A stretch of 64,000 bases of DNA from Spirometra erinaceieuropaei (Eukaryota; Platyhelminthes; Cestoda; Diphyllobothriidea; Diphyllobothriidae): assembly GCA_902702965.1 (NCBI GenBank), contig CACRXP010000386.1:514950-578949 (forward strand), in the 5' to 3' direction. This document shows, in pieces, positions 8,687 through 19,603 of this stretch; the first letter of the stretch is position 1, and the number at the start of each line of letters is the position of its first letter. The notes beneath the pieces were generated by a model. It saw only the letters and a list, made by a program, of their open reading frames with translations. It was not told the DNA's origin and made no database searches. A program made the translations under genes and the position numbers.

Positions 8687-10006
8687 CAGTTGATACGCTG
8701 CTTCATGAAATATTAGCCGAAATTCTGAAACACGTTTTCAATTCGAAGGGATTACTTAAGTAGGATTGTAATATTAATTAGCGTGTCGCATAACACCAAG
8801 ATATTCAAGTCACGGCAGGGTGCCGGCTTTCGAATGAGTTCCTTACCGACTACCTGCGTAAATTAAATCCTATAAAAAGCGACTACTTGAGTAATATGAA
8901 CTTTTGTTAGGACGGCCCAGAACATGACGCATCGTTCCTGTCGTCCGGAGGTCATGCCTGACAAAGAGCCGCAAACAAGCGGGGCAGGCTCGCCTAGCAA
9001 GCCCGTGTGCGAGTTAGACATTAGCACGCTGCAGAGTGACGCGCGACTTTCAGGCGAAGATCTGACCATGCGGGCGCTCAGGGCTGGACCAGTAGGAACA
9101 CGCAAACCAGACAAAAGCCGAATCCTTAAATACGAAGGCATGGACAGAAGGATTTGGAGTTTATGTTCATAGGGTGACTGACACAGTAAAGCTTTCCTAG
9201 TTGTCTTCTATTCCACACGGAACTGGGGCCATACTACTCGGGGATATAACAATTTTCCCATCGATTTACGATGCTCCTATAAAATCGGATATACTTCGTA
9301 GAAAACACGCATAAAAATGTTTTCTTTTAGCTTTTGGTAGAAAAAAATGTCTTCGAATTTTGTACTTAAAGAAAGAGTAACTTCCCGTTCATAAAAAGCT
9401 TCCAATCATGAGATTTTTCGAGACCGTGAAATGTCCAATTATACAGCACTGAAAGAGCACATTAACTAATGCAGTTTATATACCAGACAACGTGGTCCAC
9501 ACCCGCTACAAAATTTCGTGTGCCTCTTCGTAATAGCATATAATGTATAATTTTCCTTACAGGAAAGATATACAGCTTGTAGTTTGGAAGTCCTGGATGC
9601 AAGTGCGATAAGAGGTCGGGTTCACAATTATTCGACCATTGAGGTAGTTTTCGAAAACCGAAGGGTGGTTACTCCTCGGGCGGAAAACTCGAAGAAGACG
9701 TTATTTGCCACCCAGTGAGTCAAAGAAAGGATATTTTTGTGCACGTTTTCTGCGAAATATATATAAATTTTATAAGGGTATCAAAATGACTGGGGTAAAC
9801 TCCTGTTACTTAAGTAGTCATTTGCACGGAATATATTTTATTAAAGCGGTCGGTAAGAAGCTCATTCGATAGCCTGCATCTTGAAGTGACTGGAATATCT
9901 TAACATTATGCGGCATGCCAATATTATAACCTTACTTTAGTAATATTGGAGTTGGAAACACATTCCAGAATGTCAGTCAACATTTCATGAAATAGTATAT
10001 CAACTG
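8687..10006. mobile_element. Foldback DNA element, copy 3, old and carrying an insert
   Basis: The ends read TA|CAGTTGATAC at 8685-8696 and TATATCAACTG|TA at 9996-10008. This is a clean TA-flanked inverted pair with CAGT-type termini, as in Tc1/mariner elements (inference). Subterminal TCATGAAATATTAGCC on the left matches TTTCATGAAAT on the right. The outer palindrome ACTTAAGTAGG (about 8754) and inner copies (about 8883 and 9807) repeat the arm design. The outer 200 bases pair moderately. The left arm is interrupted at about 8911-9235 by GC-richer DNA and resumes at CCATCGATTTACGATGC. The centre is about 9400-9650. Divergence between arms is higher than in copies 1 and 4, so this is an older insertion. 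Confidence 0.8.
8911..9235 (+). other. Insert within foldback copy 3, open on both strands
   Basis: The foldback arm breaks after AACTTTTGTTAG and resumes about 325 bases later. The insert is richer in G+C than the arms. It holds an 82-codon plus-strand frame (8924-9172, starting MTHRSCRPEVMPDKEPQ) and a 92-codon minus frame (9141-8863). The plus frame is rich in Pro, Ser and charged residues. Neither is recognised. Origin unknown; it could be a captured host fragment or a remnant of another element. Confidence 0.45.
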
Positions 10007-10008
10007 TA

Positions 10009-10740
10009 CCTGCCAGTATTTCAGTCTTATGGTACCATTCTATCCAATAAAGCACACCCGGCGATGCCAATTACATTTTTATCAATTTACACGTTCAGTT
10101 GGTAACTGCACCCTCGCTGATATTTAGTCCGCTTGAACTCGACCTCCTAACACCACTTTATCAGATAAGGTGGCAAACCATGCAAACTCATACAGTCTTA
10201 TCGGCCTGATAGAAACTCACTAAAACGTACGTGTATTTCCCGTGGGTTGCTTCTAATGCACTCTTTTACAAACGATCTTCGTCCCAAAAGGAGTGACATC
10301 GGTAGGTAAGACCCATTAAGCGACAGATGGGCCTGGAATCAAAACAGGTGTGGCACGCGTACAACGACAAAATGTCTGCCTCGCAACCTCACCTATGCTG
10401 ATCATAACCGGGAGTTGGACCTAAATGAGTCGACGCCGCTTAAGTCTTCCTTCCTTCCTTCCTTAGTCATCAGTGCCATCCGGGCAATTATGATCCCCCT
10501 CAAACATGCGTAAGAACTACTGGGTATTTGGGTTCTTTTCGATTTCTCGTCTTACGCGAGGCCAGGTCTTCGCCTATACAGATCTCAAACAATTTACAAA
10601 TCCCCTTTTTTGAAAAAAATATTTAGCTCAATTCGAACATGGTCGTCTTGCAAAGCAAGTTTTTGTCCCTCTGGTTCACAGCGGTAGCTATTTTAGTCGC
10701 AGCACTTGGCACCCCCTCCCCCCGAAACTGTTGGAACAGA
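10009..10740. other. No recognised gene; short TTCC repeat
   Basis: No coding signal is seen. A four-unit TTCC microsatellite lies at about 10448-10464. Confidence 0.5.
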
Positions 10741-11272
10741 TAACTGCAACTGCGATGGAGCGTCCAACTCGTGGTGATGAACGGTGACAAACTACACAAA
10801 CAATGTTTCTACGGGGATGTCGTTACGGGTAATCGCCGACAAGGAAGTAAAACACGTCGCTACATTGACACCCTAAAAAGCTCTTTGGAGTGTTTACAAA
10901 TCAACCCGAACACAGAAGAAGGCCTCGCAAAGGACTCATCGGTCTTGAAAAGAACAGTGAAGACTGGAGCAGCATCCTATGAAGCCAGTTGGGTCACCGC
11001 TGGCAAAGCCTACAGAGCGGCTCGCAGGTCTTAAGCGCCCTCGATCTACAACGCCAACGTCAAACATCTCCCAACATGCCTACGCTGCCAACGAACTTTG
11101 TGCGCTCGGAATGGCCCCGTCAGACATCTCAGAGTTTAGTGCAACAAGAACCCAACAACCCCAACTACTGGCTCCACAGCCGCCTCCATAGTCACCCTTG
11201 CACCAACCCCCACGCCGTCCAGGACGACGACCCCGTCACCCCCACGGCTTATAAGGCTGTCAACTAGCGCTT
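10741..11272 (+). mobile_element. RTE-like element, C-terminal fragment
   Basis: The 87-codon frame at 10771-11034 encodes the post-RT region of the RTE-like protein. It has GDKLHKQCFYGDVVTGNRRQ, then RRYIDTLKSSLECLQINP, then VKTGAASYEASWVTAGKAYR. It stops at RRS, and the following text continues in other frames as a decayed finger (ANELCALGM...SDISEF) and a Pro/Thr-rich stretch ending near 11268. The same order is seen in the 0.64-1.92-kb copy. It lacks the polymerase core, so it is a 5'-truncated insertion. Confidence 0.75.
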
Positions 11273-11304
11273 TAATTGAGACCACGAAGTCAACTCGGTA
11301 TTTG

Positions 11305-11650
11305 TGCGAAGAGTGGCCGAGTGGTGGACTAAGGGTTAGGCTGCAATGGCTCCTCAATGTGGTATGTATGGCACTACTACTCACATGGGATTCGATTCGA
11401 TGTGCTGACTTGCTCTAAAGTACAGGTTTTCGCCGCGCCAACCACCTGCGCCCCTCCCAGATCCGATCTTCTTGACGTTGTAATGATACCGGGTCTGGGT
11501 TGGGGAGGAGGGGATAGTGCAGTAAATGCTGCGCATGTCTACTATCATTATAGACAAATTTTCGTGTAAGTCGCCGTCTTTACTCCCACCCTGTTGTGGA
11601 GCACAGGGTGGCCATCGTCGGAAACGACAGTCAAACTGTCACTCCAGGTA
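11305..11650 (+). repeat. Repeat family A, copy 2, with a tRNA-like 5' head
   Basis: The head at 11306-11410 has a Leu/Ser-type A box (GTGGCCGAGTGG) and a weak B box (GATTCGATTCG), about 75 bases apart. From about 11430 the sequence matches the family A 3' half: CCGGGTCTGGGTTGGGGAGG, then GTAAATGCTGCGCATGTC, CTACTATCATTATA, GTAAGTCGCCGTC and CCTGTTGTGGAGCACAGGGT. The 5' half seen in copies 1 and 4 is absent. This makes a tRNA-headed SINE the leading explanation for family A. Confidence 0.65.
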
Positions 11651-14610
11651 GAAACACCAGATTTACTAATTATAACAGTGTCAATGGGGATGAAGTAAAA
11701 GAGTACACAAAGACGTCGCCTTGCGTTTAACTTGTCATACCATCTACTGCTACAGTGGAAAATAACGTAGCGAATGAGAAAATAAATAAACAGAAAGGAC
11801 CCCTTAAGAAATGGGGGAGAAATATAGTCGCTGGCGGGAAATTGGAGTGAAGTGACTCTGTGAATAGATAACCCTTGGAGAATGTTCATGTAAAAACCAA
11901 AGGGTTTTTCAATGTCTGACCCATGAGGAGTTAGGCCCATCAAACAGTCAGAGCATAAGACGAAGGATTTGTCCAGAAACTAAACTTCCGAATATCTCGT
12001 AGTTTGACCGCTAAAATCAGCAGGAATGAGACGCCCAGTACACATCTGGAGCGCGGTGAGTAGGGACAGGGAACCTAAATGGAGCGCAACCGGCGTCTGC
12101 AAAAAACGGTGCGTCATGTACTTTATCAATTCCACTACACGAAAGGTTAAGAACCGAAAACCAGAATACAGATTTATGGAGAACGGAAAACGAAAGGGGT
12201 TAAAAAAGGGACGACTTATAAACTTCGGAAAAGTGACGAAGACGCGAAGCATGCGTGAAAATATTAAAGTATACAGAGTACTCTTTGCATAGTTAAAATA
12301 TAGCAGAAAAACGATGCGTGCGAAGCACTAAGTTCATGTGCGCAGTTTTCCAGAATGCGAGTAACCTGGACAGCAGACTAATGGGTTGAATGCTCCCTAA
12401 CTTTGCTAATTTATACCATTGTTGACAGCATCGTCTCACACTAAGGATTCAGACGGTTCGTAAATAAACCACATGTAAAAAAGACCACTTCCTTAGATTT
12501 CTCACCATTAGTCTGACCAAACACAAAGTAATTCATCCGGTAGCCTTGTTTACTCACGGCTTAAACGGCCTGTCGTGGTGCCCTTACAAGTTCGTGCATA
12601 TGGCTACGTTCGAAATGTAACTTATATCTTACATCGACTAGTCTATTTTTTGTACTGTCTCTAAAAGTTAAGCATAGTGCTCTCTGCTGTAGTGGGTAGT
12701 TAGAGCTCACTAAACCTCTCGTCTGAGCTTAGTTGCCGAATGGAGCGAAGAAGCACGGTTACGCGGTTCTGAGCTCAGATTTGGAGCACAATGGCTTACT
12801 TTGACCTTGGTAATGTGCTATGGTTTCCAGCTTACCGCATATCAGACGTAAGCCAACCCGCAAGTTTGTCCCACTTCACCTTTTACGTCCGAGCTCGTTA
12901 GTAGGAAAGTGGACGCGGCATGACACCCAACCCAACTGCAGGTGCATTTTTAAAAAGCGATCGACACTGGCGTCGATGAGACTCGACCCAGATACGCGAA
13001 CACTCTACATGATACCTCATTGGTGCAATGTCTGGTAATGTAACCAAGAGTCCGGGCTTCTGAAAACGGTCTTCCAACCGTGAGCTCTTCGGCGTGGCGC
13101 AGTCACACACCAACAAACTGGCAACTTAAGTAGCGTGTAAGTAGCACTAAAAGACAACATGTGCCAGCAGTGTACAGGGGTGGTGCTGTTAGAGGGGCGT
13201 CTTCTAAACTGTCAGAGCCACTTAAGAGACGTGTAAGTTATGCCGGTTAGAAAAGATCGAGTCGCATTAACTCGTATTTCAGGGATATTACACTCCGGTC
13301 GACCGGAGCAATCAGTCCAGAACAAGGCCGCCCAGCATGCACGAAAAAAAACGACCACAAGTTTTTTTAGTGGTATATTCGGCAATGCGAAAGGAATTAT
13401 AAGATCGCTTAGCACAACCTAATGAACAAGTACAAAATCACTGGCAAGTAACTCACGAAATCAGTAAACATGCATGGAATGAAATTTATATAGGCAAAAA
13501 CGAACCTGTCTCTCGCTAAAGATCGCACGAAATGCCATAAAATCCATTACAAGAGAAAGAGGGTTCAACGCATGACGGTTGCAGGAAATGGCCACCTATC
13601 TCATTGGAGCTCACCAAAAAGACTAACGTAAAATACTACAACCAAGGCACCAGAGAATGCGAGGAGGACCAGGTAACTTAAATAATGACGGTAGGACATC
13701 GAAATATAGTATCCAAGCTCCAATGAGGGACTTATGCCATTTATGTCGTTAACTTTGGCTCCGTAAATACCATTAGATGGTCTACTCCAAACACCCGATA
13801 TTTTTGTTATCCGTTGCCTATTAGCTTCGAAATACACCGACTTATATCCTTCCTCCCCTCTCTAGAGCAGGTTACAGTCTATCTTGCTGTACATTTTTTC
13901 TGATAATTATAATATCCGGAGGTGGGGTTGTTTATTTCGAGGTAAACCAAAAGAAAGAATGGCTCTCGGAATCTGAATTACAAAGACCTTGTCGATATGG
14001 AGTTATAACCTGTTCACCATTTGCTGGTTTGCCTTGCGTCTGCACAGCATCCATGTAAACAGTCAATAATAGGAACTGGGATACGTAAGTTAACTGGTTT
14101 TAACAAGGATATGGAAAGAAATACAACGGGAAAAGGAGTCGAGGTATATGGCATCTAGATGAAGAGGACCTTTGGTCAGGAAACAGATCTGTTGGTTGAC
14201 CAGGAGCATTTGTTGGTCAGACATTGACCGCAGATACTGCCGCCAGGTGGTCGAGGAAAAAGAAGAGCCTGTTTTTCTCATTCGTGACCGTGTCGATAAT
14301 TCGCGCAATTCATCTAAAAACTATCAATTCGAACTCGTAGATATATTATGCTAGGCATTGTATGGAATAAATCAATTATCCAGCGGACGTCACAACTCCT
14401 TTCTGCCTAATATAAGTCCTTTTAAACTTCTATTGCAAAGCTGTTTGCTTATGGGGGACCGAGGTAATCATTGCTGCGTAGACTTTGTATTTTATATCAT
14501 TATTTACTCCGCACTGACGACGCCTACAGTGTCTTAAGCAGTAAAACGCATATTATTGTTGCTATAAGCACACATTATTTACTTGACAAATCTTATTATG
14601 CGTCACACCC
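11651..14610. other. No recognised gene
   Basis: Several short frames exist (for example 131 codons on minus at 11943-11548 and 88 codons on plus at 12026-12292), but none resembles a family or has clear splice context. Two diverged copies of a motif, ACTTAAGTAGCGTGTAAGTAG at 13123 and ACTTAAGAGACGTGTAAGTT at about 13220, lie 100 bases apart. They recall the foldback arm palindrome without further support. Confidence 0.4.
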
Positions 14611-14880
14611 AAAGCCCTGTCAACTATACCACTGTCCGCGTTGTTACCACCGACACAGCTGATCTCAAATTATCGTGCTCATAACACCACGGAATCTTTA
14701 TATCATGCATCGATCTGGTCGGCCACTTGCGAACCCGTCGTACTGAGGATGACAAACCCGGGCCAGGAGCGCCAACACACACCCACCGCACCCTCTCAAT
14801 CTGCCACACTGCCTAGGGACGTCTTATCATCGCATGGGCCCATTCGGCCCTATGCGTCTTTGTGAATATCTGAGGTAAAC
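14611..14880 (+). mobile_element. RTE-like element, C-terminal zinc-finger fragment
   Basis: The text reads through residues like LVGHLRTRRTEDDKPGPGAP and THTHRTLSICHT, with shifts of frame. These match the paired-finger tail of the RTE-like copy ending at 22.1 kb (IGLIGHLRTHRTE). The first cysteines are lost and a stop lies in the second finger. It carries no polymerase part. Confidence 0.65.
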
Positions 14881-15359
14881 CATTCCAGACTTTATACTAT
14901 CTCCACACCTCGACCCACCAGCTCATGCACCACACACAAACCCGCTTCATAAAATCCGAAACACAGGCGGAACATGCTCCGCTTGCGTTAGTTTAAGCCA
15001 TGCTCTTTGGTGCAACTTGATGCATGTTCTGGTCACTTTTAACGCAGGTAAACGGGATGCTGAAGCTTTATCTGTCCCTGCGCCAAATCTAAATGCCGGA
15101 TACCTGATGGACTCTGCGAGGGGACTGACGAGTGCGACAGGGAAGTGGGAGTGAGATCGATTACGGGGTCACCAGCCCCACAGCATGACTGCGCATCTCT
15201 CACCACTACATATCTGATGCCCCAGGATGAAGCGTCGGGCTGCACTCTCTCCGTCCCAATGTAACCTCCATGGCGCTCCCACTCAAAGAAGACCCGAGAC
15301 GACCACTTCTTGTTTCTGCGAAAATGTGATCCATTGTGCGTGGACAGGCTCTCTAACTT
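14881..15359. other. No recognised gene
   Basis: A moderately GC-rich stretch with a 68-codon minus frame (15245-15039) of no recognised family. It could be the 3' untranslated part of the RTE-like fragment before it. Confidence 0.4.
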
Positions 15360-15565
15360 TACCAGACACTGTGTCCGAGCCTGTATAAGGTCGTCCTGGC
15401 CATTTCTTGTTACCGGACACTGATGGGAGAGGAAGGAGTGTTGAATGTGTCGCTCAAGTTCGCCGTCACTATAATCCTAATTTACGCACAAGTCACCGTC
15501 CTGCTCTCACCATGCTGTAGAATGCTCTACTGACACCGATGGACCCGACGGCCGAGTTGCATTCA
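15360..15565 (+). repeat. Repeat family A, copy 3 (3' half, degenerate)
   Basis: The block ACGCACAAGTCACCGTC followed by CTGCTCTCACCATGCTGTAG (about 15485-15525) matches 22975-23015 closely. Preceding text (GGGAGAGGAAGGAGTG, CTATAATCC) aligns loosely with GGGAGTGGGGAGGAGAG and CACTATAAATT of that copy. No open frame. Confidence 0.5.
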
Positions 15566-15960
15566 CTTTGAGATTTTTTGCAAATAATTTTTATTTGCAT
15601 TGGAAGTAGAGCACGACAGGTTTAAGCATCACCAGACAGGTGTTTAATAAACTGTTAGTATTCGAAGACAGAAAGGTACGGTTTCTCCGTTTTATTCATT
15701 AAGGAAATGTGCTTTCGACGCCCTGGCTGCTAGGTTGACATACCCAGGGCGATAATCACAAAGATCTGTAATTATTCTTCTCAGGTATGTTTCGCCTATT
15801 TTATTTTTTTATCTTGGTCGTTATTTCGGGGAAGCTCCTCAAAATCGCAGAGATTACGCCACATTATCTCCACCAAAAGCATTTTACATGGGTTCTTAGT
15901 GTAAGGAAACTTTTGCAATGGTCGGATGCCGTTTTGGACAAGTTGGCCTCTGACACAAAT
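15566..15960. other. No recognised feature
   Basis: A 60-codon frame at 15787-15969 (FRLFYFFILVVISGK) looks like a chance hydrophobic stretch in T-rich DNA. It runs up to the gypsy-like fragment but does not match its upstream part. Confidence 0.4.
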
Positions 15961-15964
15961 GACA

Positions 15965-16290
15965 TTTAGTAACTTTTGACTCTCTCCCATGCTTATCTCG
16001 ATTACAAGGATTTTGGCAGTCATCTTACTAATATGCGAGCCGTGTTTAAAAATCTCAAGCATCCTGTTCTGATTCCTAAGCCTGCAATGTGTGTGTTTAA
16101 TGGGCCGCGTGTCAAGTTTATAGGGTATATTGCCTCTGACACTAGAACAGAAACCGATAGTGACAAGGCGAAGCAAGTTTGCGAGTGGTCTACTCCCGCT
16201 GAAGTGACCAAGATCCGCAGATGTACGGCAAATGTACTCCGAAGACCTCTCTTGAAGCGCTGGTCAAGGCCCCCAGCGACGTCAGGAGCT
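15965..16290 (+). mobile_element. Ty3/gypsy LTR retrotransposon fragment (RT end to RNase H start)
   Basis: The open frame 15976-16293 reads YLDYKDFGSHLTNMRAVF, then KPAMCVFNGPRVKFIGYIAS, then DSDKAKQVCEWSTPAEVTKI. These are, in order, the YxDD box, the following helix, the K-x-x-KC-F...V-x-FLGH block and the TDPDK...W.TP segment of gypsy reverse transcriptases. The catalytic box is YLDY rather than YxDD, so it is inactive. The match fades after about 16235. No long terminal repeats were seen nearby, so this is an isolated fragment. Confidence 0.65.
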
Positions 16291-16299
16291 TAAGGGGGT

Positions 16300-16680
16300 A
16301 TGAATGTCCTTGTCGAACACCATATCGGAAGTTCTGTAAATAGCTACTTTCAACAAGAGTTTTAATACGGCCGCCTTTAAGAACTTCCACAGTTTTGCAA
16401 GAGAGGCAATTCAAGCTTATAGACCTAGAACCGCTTGCTGTCATTATGCTACTTCCCTTATGCAAAGAGACTGTGCTGGTTGTCATCAACTGTGAATGAA
16501 AACTCCCTGTTCCCACTGACAGCTCGAACAGAGATGAAAGAGGCAGTCCCTCAGGTATCGGACCGGGAATCATTTTAGATCCAGGAAACCAGTCTGGCCT
16601 GATGTGATTAAAGACCCGTCTTACTTCTTCGGTGGAAAAGGCAAAAGTTCTTACGATGATAGTATCTTGGATCATCTAAA
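16300..16680 (-). mobile_element. CR1/jockey-like reverse transcriptase fragment
   Basis: The minus-strand frame ending at 16190 carries, from about 16640, FSTEEVRRVFNHI, then PGPIPEGLPLSSLFELSVGT, SRSISLNCLSCKTVEVL and NFRYGVRQGHS. These correspond to the PGPDEIP..LL, YRPISLTCI.CK and QHGFR.GRSC blocks seen in the better copies at 17.0-21.5 kb. The frame is open for 161 codons but the residues are strongly diverged, with no catalytic core present. It lies tail to tail with the gypsy fragment. Confidence 0.65.
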
Positions 16681-16979
16681 ACTCCGAGAAGTCTTTAAAA
16701 GATTCTATCGTCCGTGCGCCTACCCCTACTTCAGAGGCACTCATAAAACGTCCTGGGATATATAGTGGTTTCCACTGTCAGTCGGAGCTCGGAGGAATTT
16801 CTAGCAATTAGTATACGCTAGCGACATCCATAGGACTATTCGTTGTGTTTGGCAAAGGATATGGAATCTTGAAGGTGAGAGCGCTTTTTTCCGCAGCCTA
16901 TGTTTCTTCCCTATGCTCCTTTTTGTTGTCAAAATGACTCATCGAGGCAGATTTCATGGTCTTATTATTTTAGCATGAC

Positions 16980-17022
16980 AGTCTGCTTCAACTGTACCTC
17001 GGCTGTCCCGAACGATTCACCC
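16980..17022 (+). mobile_element. RTE-like element, first visible piece of an interrupted copy
   Basis: Residues LGCPERFT at about 16998-17021 match the RTE segment just upstream of the QL-DGMM block. The next residues of that protein (TQMSRQLYDGMM) are found at 19350 after a 2.3-kb CR1-like insertion. Upstream of about 16980 the match is not clear. Confidence 0.6.
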
Positions 17023-19350
17023 GCTCGGTCGAAGTGATCATGCAGTGCTTCTATGCGAGTACCTGCTGTATTCTGAACCGTGTGCAAAAGACAATGCGAG
17101 GCCAAATATATGGAAAGGGGACTTTCGCCAAATGAGAGCTGAGGCATCACAAATAGACTGGGATGTTCTCTTCTCCGGAAACGTTAACGAGGACCGGAAT
17201 TTATTCAAGGATCGTTTACGGCACCTAATGAAGAACCACTGTCCCTTATCAAAGCCTAGGACATCCAACCGCCCTCAGTGGCTTACACGAGAACTCAAAA
17301 GGGAGATCAACAAGAAAGGTAGGTTATGGAAGAAATTTCGCGAGAACAACAATAATGCAGCGTTTACAGAATACAAAATTCAAAGAAATAAGGTGAAAAG
17401 TCTGATTTTCAGGAGACGACGGGATTTTGAGAGTAATTTGCTCCACCAAGCCGTTAAAAATTCGAAATTGCTCTACAGCTATTTGCGGAAAAGCACACGT
17501 AACAGGAATCCCATTCCTGTTATGAGGGGTGATGACGGCTTGGAGATATAGGACAGTACAAATAAGGCTGAGCACTTTTCTCAATTTTCCGATCCGTTTT
17601 CACAAGAGAAGCAGACTTTACCCCATATAATTCTGAGAACATGAGAGATCCCACTATCGAAAATATTGTGTTTCGAGAAGAAGCGATTTTGGAAGAACTG
17701 AAAAGCTTGAAGGAATGTAAATCTCCCGGTCCGGACGAGATTCCAGCAAAGCTGCTCTTTGAGCTTGCCCAACAGCTGGCCAAGCCACTATCCTTTCTGT
17801 GCCAAAAATCGTTTGATGCTGGAATTCTTCCCACAGACTGAAGACGGCCCACAGTACACCCCTTTACAAAAGCGGTAGTCGTGCTCAGGCGACAAACTAC
17901 AGACCCGTCAGTCTGACATCAATCTGCTGCAAAGTGATGAAGAAAACCATCAAAAAGGAGTTTATGTCTTACTTGGAAACCCACAACCTCTTGTCCAATA
18001 CACAATATGGTTTCCGTAGGGGAAGATCGTGTGTTACGAACTTGCTATACACAATGCAAAGTTGGACACGAGCACTGGACGCAAAACACACCGTGCATGT
18101 TGCCTATATTGATTTTCGGAAGGCGTTTGACAGTGTTCCGCACCAACGTCTCCTACACAAGTTGAGAATTATGGGCATCGGTGGCAAATTTCTCAAATGG
18201 ATCGAAAATTTCCTTGTCGACCGCTCCCAAATTGTCTGCGTAGAACAACAGCAATCAAGGTGCACATTCATAGAGAGTGGGGTCCCACAAGGCTCGGTGC
18301 TCGGACCAACTCTGTTTCTCTTGTTCATCAATGATTGCGTAGATGGGTTGGACTGTGATTGTGTCATGTTTGCGGATGACATAAAAATCTGGAAAGTCAT
18401 CCAGCATGCTGCCGATGAGACCAACTTCCAAGAAAATCTTTGTCGGTTGGACGAGTGGTCCCACAGATGGCTCTTGTCTTTCAATTTGAACAAATGCACC
18501 ATTCTGCGCCTCGGAAGTCAGACCCCTAGTACGCGGCAATACCATCTGAACGGAATGCCACTCCGAGAAGCAGAAACTCAGAAACATCTCGGAGTTTGGG
18601 TTGCAGACAGCCTAAAGCCTTCTACACAATGCTGTAAGGCGGCCAAGGCCGCAACCTCAATGCTATATGCCATCAAGCGGGCATTCGTAGTTTTCGATGA
18701 ACACTGCTTCACCAAAGTCTTCGGCACATTTATAAGGCCCCATCTCGAATATGCAATTCAGGCCTGGAGACCGTGGACGCATCAGGATTACGATCTGCTC
18801 GAAAGGGTGCAGAGGCGAGCCACAAAATTAGTAAGAGGTCAAAGTGCACCGCCATACGAGATCCGCTTAACTAACCTTAATCTCTATCCTCTGAGTTATA
18901 GGCAGTTGCGTGGAGACATGATACAAACTTTCCGTATCGTGCGCGGCTTGGATTGTGCCCTTCGGTGCGATGACTTTTTCCAACTCGCCACTACAACTCA
19001 CTTCCGGGGACATCCCTTCAAGCTACGTGTGCCACAGGGTAGACTGAATGTGAGAAAATATTTCTTCTCCAACCGTGTCGTGGAACCGTGGAATAACCTG
19101 CCCGAGACGGTTGTTATGTCTCAATCTGTGGAGACATTTAAATGGCGCCTTGACAGATATATGCTGCAGCAACAAGCGGACTATGTGACTTTTTAGCCAT
19201 GTGACTAGTGACATATGTGAATCAATGTATGCATTCACTTAATGCTGTAATTTCTTCACATTTTTGCTTGTTTATCGATTTTTTATCTACAAATAGGGAG
19301 TTCAAAGGCGTAAGCCTATTTCCCTCAAATACACTGACTGACTGACTGAC
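17023..19350 (+). mobile_element. CR1-like non-LTR retrotransposon, 5'-truncated, inserted into the RTE-like element
   Basis: The element starts inside its endonuclease domain. The catalytic SDH motif is visible as LGRSDHAVL at 17024-17050, and the linker frame runs to 17551. RT follows in two more frames (17641-17841, then 17934-19196), so at least one stop and two frameshifts break the polyprotein. After the stop at 19196 there is a 150-base 3' region with the block GGCGTAAGCCTATTTCCCTC and an ACTG-repeat tail (19333-19350). CR1 elements are known to end in short tandem repeats rather than poly(A), and the GVPQGSVLGP and FADD blocks fit that clade. Schistosome SR1 is a likely relative (inference). 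Confidence 0.88.
17934..19196 (+). CDS. Reverse transcriptase of the CR1-like element (partial)
   Basis: A 420-codon frame polymerises cDNA during target-primed reverse transcription in related elements. Visible blocks in order are: QYGFRRGRSC (about residue 24), the first catalytic Asp in YIDFRKAFDSVPHQRL (about 59), SGVPQGSVLGPTLFLLFIND (about 118), the FADD catalytic box (about 146), LSFNLNKC, and the thumb-like LERVQRRATKLVRG (about 284). The C-terminal domain carries LSYRQLRGDMIQTFRIV and VEPWNNLP. All three catalytic aspartates are present. The N-terminal fingers lie upstream in another frame, so the protein as written would be incomplete. The first ATG shown is arbitrary, because the frame is open upstream to about 17843. 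Confidence 0.85.
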   Translation: MMKKTIKKEFMSYLETHNLLSNTQYGFRRGRSCVTNLLYTMQSWTRALDAKHTVHVAYIDFRKAFDSVPHQRLLHKLRIMGIGGKFLKWIENFLVDRSQIVCVEQQQSRCTFIESGVPQGSVLGPTLFLLFINDCVDGLDCDCVMFADDIKIWKVIQHAADETNFQENLCRLDEWSHRWLLSFNLNKCTILRLGSQTPSTRQYHLNGMPLREAETQKHLGVWVADSLKPSTQCCKAAKAATSMLYAIKRAFVVFDEHCFTKVFGTFIRPHLEYAIQAWRPWTHQDYDLLERVQRRATKLVRGQSAPPYEIRLTNLNLYPLSYRQLRGDMIQTFRIVRGLDCALRCDDFFQLATTTHFRGHPFKLRVPQGRLNVRKYFFSNRVVEPWNNLPETVVMSQSVETFKWRLDRYMLQQQADYVTF

Positions 19351-19603
19351 CCAGATGAGTCGTCAGCTTTACGATGGCATGATGGTGCGAGTCATGGACA
19401 ATGGAACTGTCTCAGGGGCATTCGCAGTGACCAAAGGAGTGGAGCGCGACTGGGTCCTCGCGCCTACCCTCTTCAGTCTCATGTTGTCCGCCACGCTGAT
19501 GGATACCTACCGTGACGTACACCCCAGAATACGCATTGCCTACAGAGCGGACGGTTGACTGCTCAGCCACCGGAGACTGCCGTTTCAACCGCGTGTCTCC
19601 ACA
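19351..19603 (+). mobile_element. RTE-like element, middle piece between two CR1-like insertions
   Basis: Frame 19355-19558 encodes SRQLYDGMMVRVMDNG, GAFAVTKGVERDWVLAPTLF and SLMLSATLMDTYRDVHPRIR, followed in a shifted frame by text like LPFQPRVST. It continues the protein left at 17021 and is itself cut at about 19603. The KQGC residues of the family read ERDW here. Confidence 0.85.

Noticed and set aside
15965..16290. Endogenous retrovirus with envelope
   Set aside because: Only an RT/RNase H boundary fragment of gypsy type is present. There are no long terminal repeats and no gag, integrase or envelope-like frame nearby.
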